Assembly (NCBI GenBank): GCA_037447655.1
Contig: JBBHKE010001736.1
Coordinates: 163,655 to 201,828 of the forward strand
Direction: 5' to 3'
Source: Zygnema cylindricum
Lineage: Eukaryota; Streptophyta; Zygnematophyceae; Zygnematales; Zygnemataceae
Length of the DNA: 38,174 nucleotides
The stretch's first letter is position 1. Each line of letters opens with the position of its first letter. A model generated the notes under the pieces. It worked only from the letters and a program-made list of their open reading frames with translations. It had not been told where the DNA came from and searched no databases. The position numbers and the translations under genes are program-made. Shown here in pieces: positions 31,790-38,174 of the stretch.

Positions 31790-32605
31790 CTAGTACTTTT
31801 CCCCCCTATATGTGGCGGCTTTTGGAAAAGGAAGTCTGTGAGTTTTTCCTTGGGCATAACCACTACAATCATCCACCATTTCATTATCACTGAATTGAAT
31901 GCCTTCTACCACCCCCAGCTTCTCCATCTTCCTCAACCTATCAAAATGCACATGCCCAAACCAATTATGCCAAATCATCAATTTTGGGACACCAACATAG
32001 TAAGCATTCTTCTTTTCATTACTCTGGTTAAGCCTAAACATTCGTTGGCTACCCTTATCTGCAGTGAAGTAAACTTCATCCCCATACTTGGCTCTAAAAA
32101 CTCCCTTTCTAGTGAAAGTATCAAACTCTTTGTCATCTAACACACATGTAGAAACAAGATTTTTACTCAGCTGAGGAATATAAAGCACATCTTAGAAAGT
32201 GAGAATAGAAGTCTTACCCCCCACTAAAACTTTCAGGTCAACTAATCCCACTAGATCTGTAGTAACAACTCTCCCATCCCCATACTCTATTTCTACAGTA
32301 GGGATTTTCCTTAGCTTAGTGAAGAGGTCTTTGTCACGACACATATGCATGGATGCACCTAGGTCGATGATCCATCCTTCTTGTGGAGCTTCCCGAATTG
32401 CTCCAAAGGCACACTTTTGTCTCCGAGGGATCTCCTTCTCCTCCAGACTCTCGTCAAGAAGATGCTCCCTATCCTCCTTAGAGGACTCATCCTCGGTGTC
32501 TCCTTTCACCTTTGTGACCAAAAGTGCCTTTTTCTTCCCTCCGGAAGAACCCCCTCCTTTGTTCTCTTTGAGCCTCAGCCTCCGCCAGCTTGGCACAATC
32601 CGCAA
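31790..32605 (-). pseudogene. copia protease and pre-integrase region, broken
   Basis: 32192-32605 contains the aspartic protease motif as WIIDLGASMHMC; the normal D-S-G reads D-L-G, so catalysis would be impaired. 31790-32188 has the pre-integrase zinc motif: WHNWFGHVHFDRLRKM and CSGYAQGKTHRLPFP, where the second Cys of the usual CxxC is Tyr. A stop separates the two blocks, and another ends the region before the integrase core. Confidence 0.9.
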
Positions 32606-33484
32606 TAAAGTTATCTGGCTTTTTGCAAAAATGACATAGGCCCTTAGGGGGCCTCGGTCCTCCAGGTTGGACTCTTTCTCCTTTGTATGGTTTTTTCAGT
32701 TCCGGTCTCCACCTATCCCCTCTGGCGGCTAGAGCTTGAACGCTCTTTCCAGCTCCCCGATCTCCATGGTATTTCCCTGCACAAGTATCATCCTGACCAC
32801 TGTATTCCACTTCCATGAACTATAAGTCATTTCTTGTACTCGGTACACTAAGTTCTCATACTCGTCTGGTAACTTCATGATGAGAGTGTTTACTTTCATT
32901 TTCATTGTGCCTGTCCAACCGGCACTTTCCATCTCCATATACAAACAAGAAAGATCATTGCAATAATCTAACATCTTTCCTCCTCTGTAAGTGTAACTCA
33001 GTAGCTTTTGCTCATCCAACTGGAGCTCGTGAATGGTACCAGCTCTATAGATCTACGCCAAACTTTCCCACAACTCCTCGGCCTTGTAAATATTAAGGTG
33101 AGAGGTGGCCAATGCTTGAGTGAGATGCCTTAGAATGAAGGTCTTGGCAGCCATGTTTATGTCTTCCCACATTTGAACATCGTTCTCCACTGTCTTCACG
33201 GCCGCCGCTCCTGGTGCCATGACAATAGGGATGAGGGGTGTCTCCTTCCCTTTCCCATTTTCGAACACACTGCTGTCCCCATCATCTGCCTCCTCCGTGG
33301 AAGCAATCGCTGCTGCAGAAAACCTTACTCCTCCAAATCATGGCGGAGCTCCCGAAGGTGGACGTTTCACTTGTCCACTAACGATACCCCAGTATCGTTT
33401 TTCACACAAAGCTCCCATCATCATGGCTTCCCAATAGATGAACCCAGATCCATTGAAAGTGGGCACCCTAGAGGGTGGGCCCAT
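32595..33484 (-). pseudogene. copia gag, with stops and altered zinc knuckle
   Basis: The frame opens at an ATG (33482-33484) inside the primer binding site and reads FNGSGFIYWEAMMMGALCEK, a usual copia gag start. It is stopped at 33339-33341. Later blocks (WEDINMAAKTFILRHLTQAL, LDEQKLLSYTYRGGKMLDY, MKLPDEYENLVY) lie in shifted or stopped frames. The zinc knuckle at 32595-32636 reads CHFCKKPDNFIADC, with Asn in place of the zinc-binding His. Confidence 0.88.
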
Positions 33485-33488
33485 AACC
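33476..33488 (-). other. Half-tRNA (initiator Met) primer binding site
   Basis: Directly next to the 5' LTR, the minus strand reads GGTTATGGGCCCA. This is complementary to the anticodon arm of initiator tRNA-Met (TGGGCCCATAACC, with anticodon CAT), not to a tRNA 3' CCA end. Drosophila copia and yeast Ty5 use such cut half-tRNA primers. The gag ATG overlaps this site. Confidence 0.75.
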
Positions 33489-34187
33489 TGCAATTCTCTG
33501 TCCTCCATTGGACTACAAAATACAGGAAGCCTCTAGATAGTTCTTAACTAGCCCATTTTAACCCACAGCCACTACTGCCCAAAAAGTCACACTGACAATT
33601 TGATTGCACCCTTGTGCAGCTTGGACTCCCCTGAGTCCGTAGCAAAAAAAATCACTGAAAACGGCCAACCAGCCGATTAGTTATGAGGCAGTAAAAATGC
33701 CAATTTGTACAAACTCTCAAAGGGAGAGGTGACAGCCTACCAAAATTTTCTAAGTCCTGATTTCCTCTAATAACTTTTATCTATTGAAGTACAGACAAAT
33801 CAGATTACTGTACCTTACCAAAAAGGTACTATTGTCGGTGTTCCTTTTGTACGACCTATGTACGACAGGACTATTAAGCGGACGCGTGTCTCTTTTTCAC
33901 TCGTCCGTACATTCCTCGGAATTCCTTTGACCGAATGTCATCTCTCTACGTGGCTCCAGGTCATGCCACGTCACTTAACGCCAAAGTGACTACTCCGAGA
34001 TTTCGGCGATGATGTGCTCTGTTGGATTTGCAGCGAGACGCAATCTTGGCCGTAATAAATACTTACGCGATATTTGTTTCGTTGTTGAAACAAAATGCGT
34101 GGTATCCGTTTTGAATTGGTACATTTATAAAACTGTATCCATGTACGCCATACACAGTTTTAGTTAAATGGATTTGCTCCTTTCTAA

Positions 34188-34229
<42 letters not shown>

Positions 34230-34536
34230 ATCACATAGTATAGCATTTAGCATTGGTCCTAGTCTAGTAGGATAAAGCTGACCACTGTCGGCCAGCTTGA
34301 CGAACCGCAGGTACCGGGATCAAATCCTGGGTCCGTCAAGTATATTTTTAGTAGCCTTAAAAAATATTTGCCTGTTGAACTAAGGCAGCCATGGATCAAC
34401 CACTCTCTCTATCCTTCAGTTACTACAACAAGTATGGGGGCTAGAGAGAGGAGGTGTAGGCAAGCTGTCTGTCCTTTTTCTTTTATACTAACATTTTAAA
34501 CTTAGAAAATACTCAAGAAATCTATTAATTTCAACA
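33489..34536 (-). repeat. 5' LTR (right copy)
   Basis: 1048 bp, starting TGCAATTCTCTGTCC and ending TTAATTTCAACA, the partner of 28046-29138. It retains the full tRNA-like module missing its first half in the other copy, and a short interrupted TA run (34190-34231). Confidence 0.95.
34236..34341 (+). repeat. tRNA-like (SINE-type) module inside the LTR
   Basis: TAGTCTAGTAGG at 34260-34271 fits a pol III A box, with a D-arm-like CCTA/TAGG pairing. CCGGGATCAAATCCTGG at 34314-34330 forms a T-arm (5-bp stem with one mismatch, 7-nt loop ATCAAAT) and so a B box. The left LTR has the perfect stem CCGGGATCAAATCCCGG at 28911. The spacing of about 55 nt suits a tRNA-derived SINE. I do not call it a working tRNA gene, because the acceptor stem is not convincing. 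Confidence 0.6.
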
Positions 34537-34604
34537 TCTCTCTCATCTTTCCTCTCTACCTCTCTCCCTCCCTCCCTCTCTCTTAGATTCGCATGGAGGG
34601 AAAA

Positions 34605-34735
34605 GAGTTATGAATCGAATGAGAGGGACAAGTGAGCCGACCATGGCTTAAATATGGGACTTAGTGACACAACCTTTAATGCGTTAACCATTGTGCCAGC
34701 AATCAGGTTTCGATATTGGGGAGTCTATATTGTTA
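34605..34735 (-). mobile_element. Possible tRNA-derived SINE fragment
   Basis: On the minus strand GCTGGCACAATGGTTAACGC (with an A-box-like TGGCACAATGG at 34688-34698) is followed about 70 nt later by ATTCGATTCA (34611-34620), a weak B box. The first part resembles a tRNA D-arm region. A tail is not evident. Confidence 0.4.
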
Positions 34736-34741
34736 AGTGTT

Positions 34742-35103
34742 GAATGTGGACTGAAATACATTCCCGGTATCAAACAATACCTTGTCTCAACCAACACTCT
34801 CCTACAAGCGGTAGCCATCACAAAACCAAAACCCTTTTGGCTTTAACACCGGGTTAAGATTCCCAAAATTTGGGGTCAATGGTGGAGAATCCTTTAAAAT
34901 AATGGTTGGCTTTATTAAAAAGCGCGATGGTAATCATCTGAGTCCATGGGAATATAAGGAGAGAAACAAAAACAATAAGCAAGGCAAAAGCAACGAAAAC
35001 ACGAAAAGATGGCTAGTAGACGGAAAACACCCAAAAAAGCAAAAAACAACAAACGAAACATCAAGGGAAAGAGCTAACACATATCAACAAAACCCCAACA
35101 TAA
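34742..35103. other. A-rich stretch, probable LINE 3' end
   Basis: After a block with ACACCGGGTTAAG, 34960-35110 is A-rich (AACAAAAACAATAAGC and similar), that is, T-rich on the LINE strand. It probably holds the 3' non-coding end of the LINE to the right. The plus-strand ORF here is Lys/Asn-rich and not a gene. Confidence 0.45.
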
Positions 35104-38100
35104 CTAAAAATCTACGCAAAGCAACCACGTAAGTCCCCGAACCCTGGAGGAGCACGAGGAGGGAGTTCCGGGACACGTCGACGATCTATAGCCGCAATAG
35201 ACAATCCAATGAGGATAGAAGCTTGCACTCGCTGAAGGGCCACTGATTAACGTTGACGGTAAAAGGAGTGCTGAAACCGACGAGCTCCCAAGTCCCCGTC
35301 GCTCGAACGAACGCCGACTAGAAGCAAGGAGGAACTCGTCCAAAGCCACACCAAAACAACTAAATATCTTGACCGCCATCGGAATGAAACCATCCATAGT
35401 ATATCGAGATGGGCATAATCACGCTCCTTCCTCTAAGCCGCGTCGCGTGCGGCCACACCCACATATAGAGCTGCTTGACTGACAACAGTATCAAAGGTAG
35501 GGTTTGCCAAAACAACGTCACCAAATGTACGACGCGCACCATCAAGTTATACAATGTCAATCCGACGGGAAGAAATAATGTCAAAACCTCCAAATGGACA
35601 GAATATCCCCTCTCGGAAGCGATAGTAGCAATGGTGTCTCAATCGTGTCGTACTCCCGAATCAACTCGCCTCCATGGGAACAACGAAGCAAATGAACGCC
35701 GTCAAGCTCAAGAACATGGTCACATGAGAAAACAAGAGAGCCAACCAAAAGTGGGAGAGGGAGGCCAAGCCGAAACCTAAGGGCCGTGGTGAATTGAGCC
35801 GGGGTGAATTGGAGGGTAGATTAGATAGGGAGCGCCAATAGCCAAGCTTCGGAACCAGGTCCGCCACAGGAAAGAAAGCGTGCACGCGAAGTATCAGAAG
35901 GAAGCGCCTCGAGAAGCTCGGACTTAATAACGGCGACAACCTTATCAAAAATAGATTCTTGAACACGTGCAACTGATGTCAAAACAAGAGTGAAAAGAAC
36001 ACGCATATCCGCAATAGCAGTTGGAGTAAGTGAACGAGATGCATCGAGAAGGGACCGCTAGAAGGCAAGCACACCGTTTGAAACTCGAGGTACAACGGTA
36101 GCAAGAATATGAGTGTCCCCGGCCAAAAAATGAGAGACAATAGTGGAGGCAACAAGGCACCAACTTCCCAAATAGGCAGCGGGAGCAACACGGGCGTCGA
36201 TAGTAAACCCAAACCACCTGCAAAGACTTGAAGAGAGGCCTGGATACGAGTTGCAGGCCCACACTCACGATCAAAATCCCCACGACCTAACAAAGTATGA
36301 AGGACGTCCACGAGGCGGTCGTCAAATGCAAAAAGGGACGACACAAAAGTAGGAGTGGGAGGGGAATTACGAGTAAGGTAGGAAGGGCCATGGGAGAAAC
36401 ACCAGGTCAAACGTGCAAAAGCCACTTAGGGATCAAAAAGGTTAGGAAGGTCATCCACATGGGACAAATCAGTCTGAAGAGCAGAATCAAGAAATTGCTT
36501 GATGTATATATCAAAACCAAGCGGGCAACATAACACACGAATTCCTTCGGAAAGAGAATGAGTTTGAAAACCAGGAGGGGGGGTGAAAGAAGAAGGAAAA
36601 GCACTAGCAGACCTAACAACACACTTAGTGGGTTGGAAAGAAAGATTGAGTTCGGCCAAACGATCTTTGAAAAAGGTAAAGGCACGCAAAACTTGGTCCA
36701 AAAGACCAATATTGTGTGTGTCGTCCGCACCTGAAGGGAAGAGGCAAGATGGAAAAGCGGCTGTGAAAGCTCGGAGGGCCCGATAATGAGCAAGGACAAA
36801 CAAAGGGCCCCCAATAGGATCGCCTTAACAAGTGCCAGTCGTGGAAGAAAGGGGGACCAAATCACCATCATTCGAAAATAAAAGGCTGTTGCTCAAAGAA
36901 TAAAAGGCCCTCACAAAAGAAAATATCTGGACAATAGGGGAAGGTGCAACCATAAGCTCGGAAAAAATGGTATAACGATCCACTATATTGAAAGCATTAG
37001 AAACATCAACTTGAAGGACTAAATAATGCGGATGGGCATCCAACAACGCTCGAATCCCGTGGACCACAGCTTTGCAACCTTTGCGGTTGCCACTCGAAAC
37101 ATATGAGGAGAGAAAAAATCATGGAAAGCTGGCTAGAGCTGGATGCAAATGGCATGGGCCACCAATTGGTACAACACCTCGCCCACGGCAATAGAATGGA
37201 TTCCCCCATTGGGTTTGGTGACAGCTACAAGGCGGGAGGCTGTGAGGAGATCAGAAATACGAGAGGGGACAGAGCCACCGGCGATAAGAGAACAAACTCT
37301 AAAAAACATATCAAAACCTTGGGCACCTGATTCTGGAGGCAAAACTTCGCGAAATATCTCATAAACTGTGCCCGATGGACCCTTAGCTAAAAGATGTGGA
37401 GAAGTCATAAAGGCTTTAATAAAAGCGTCTCAATCTAGGATAAAACATTATGATGGCTCAAAGGTGTGAAAAGAGGGGGATTGAGGGGTGGGAGCCGGTG
37501 GATGGAGAGCTCGGAGAATCTCGATAGTCTTAGTAGAACGAGGAGCAAGATTAAACGGCTGGAGGGCCCGAACCGATCGAGAGAGCACACCAACTCGGCC
37601 CAAATGAACCGCAGGACGATAAGAGGATGGAACAGCTGAAAACCTGGATCTTCCACGTGGTGTGAAAGAAGCACTCGCAACTCGATCCTCATGCTCGACG
37701 TGAAGGGCCTTCCAATCACCTCGAAGGAATTGTCGGCATCGAGCAATAGTTTCTCAGGCCCCGCTACCACCTCCACGGCATGGTAAAACTAGAACCCACA
37801 AAAAAACATGAAAATGAGGTGCCAAGGTCCAACATCCGTGGGATCGGAACAAATATAGGTCAAAGGGAGGTGAAGGGCATCTTGTACTATAATCCGCACA
37901 GCCATAGGGATCCGCATGTATAAACGTGGAGGGGGGATCCCAAATCATACACCCCAAGCACGTCTAATTCGCGTACAAATGCCCAATCTTCGCCTGTGGG
38001 TCCGGACGTGAGTGCGGTGGAAGGAAGGGTACTAGAGGATGGGCCGTCTTGGGCCAAGAATCGTCGACAACTCTTTGTATGCTAGGTAATACCGGCACCC

Positions 38101-38174
38101 GCCGCGAAATGGTTATGGCACCCTGTACATTCTATCCGTGTTGAGGCATGTTTGCGGGGTTTAGGTGGAGGAGG
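35104..38174 (-). pseudogene. LINE (non-LTR) retrotransposon, decayed, 5' end beyond the window
   Basis: Reading the minus strand from the right edge: a C2HC-type zinc finger (CTGCHNHF..H..C, 38067-38132), then linker. Reverse transcriptase follows: TKPNGGIHSIAVGEVLYQLV (37133-37408), LVLQVDVSNAFNIVDR (36825-37067) and the catalytic Ala-Asp-Asp in PSGADDTHNIG (36426-36803). The thumb region is PTKCVVRSASAF, YLTRNSPPTP, ASLQVFAGGLGLLS. The remainder to about 35104 is the C-terminal tail of the family. At least five frame changes and stops break it. It is a plant-type LINE-like RT with a zinc finger ahead of the RT. No endonuclease domain is recognisable within the window. Confidence 0.85.

Noticed and set aside
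34314-34330. Functional tRNA gene in the LTR
   Set aside because: The T-arm is good, but no matching acceptor stem or normal anticodon arm can be drawn.
34902-35132. Lys/Asn-rich plus-strand ORF
   Set aside because: It is the complement of the T-rich tail of the minus-strand LINE and has no domain.

Overview
Organism and overall character. This is a plant-type (streptophyte) nuclear genome window with spliceosomal introns and AT-rich intergenic DNA. A plant AP2/ERF transcription factor, a hybrid histidine kinase, a Ty1/copia retrotransposon and a plant-type LINE reverse transcriptase all point that way. I cannot name the species. Glycine-, asparagine- and glutamate-rich runs in the proteins and many GGGAGG/CCCTCC tracts are notable. 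There is no operon-like organisation.

Layout. (1) 1-3524, plus strand: a 49-bp tandem repeat lying in what is probably an intron, then the last four exons of a hybrid histidine kinase (half of the ATPase domain plus a complete receiver domain). (2) 3525-7306: intergenic DNA becoming the promoter and leader of the next gene, with CACGTG boxes, a CT-rich leader and two upstream ORFs. (3) 7307-9451, plus strand: an intronless AP2/ERF (DREB-like) transcription factor of 714 residues. (4) 9452-13545: AT-rich DNA with a 17-bp minisatellite and a tandem pair of MITEs. (5) 13546-23090, minus strand: a gene of at least 16 exons that I identify as MCM10 from its OB-fold region and CCCH zinc finger. All exon phases join. 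Its introns hold many repeats and MITEs, and E2F-type sites lie upstream of its ATG. (6) 23091-28045: repeat-rich intergenic DNA with two TA-flanked MITEs, a palindrome-rich hAT-like foldback element and a 151-bp tandem duplication. (7) 28041-34541: a complete but decayed Ty1/copia LTR retrotransposon on the minus strand, with both LTRs, a 5-bp target duplication, a polypurine tract and a half-tRNA type primer binding site. (8) 34600-38174: a SINE-like fragment and a decayed LINE on the minus strand, running off the window end.

How the parts relate. The three cellular genes (signalling kinase, AP2/ERF factor, replication factor MCM10) have no evident shared pathway; they are ordinary plant neighbours. 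I found no convincing previously undescribed gene system. The most unusual observations are about mobile DNA and splicing: a MITE dimer that starts inside an MCM10 5' splice site, a duplicated MCM10 acceptor with an early stop, an in-frame retainable intron in the kinase receiver domain, a tRNA-like module carried in the retrotransposon LTRs, and its half-tRNA primer site overlapping the gag start codon.
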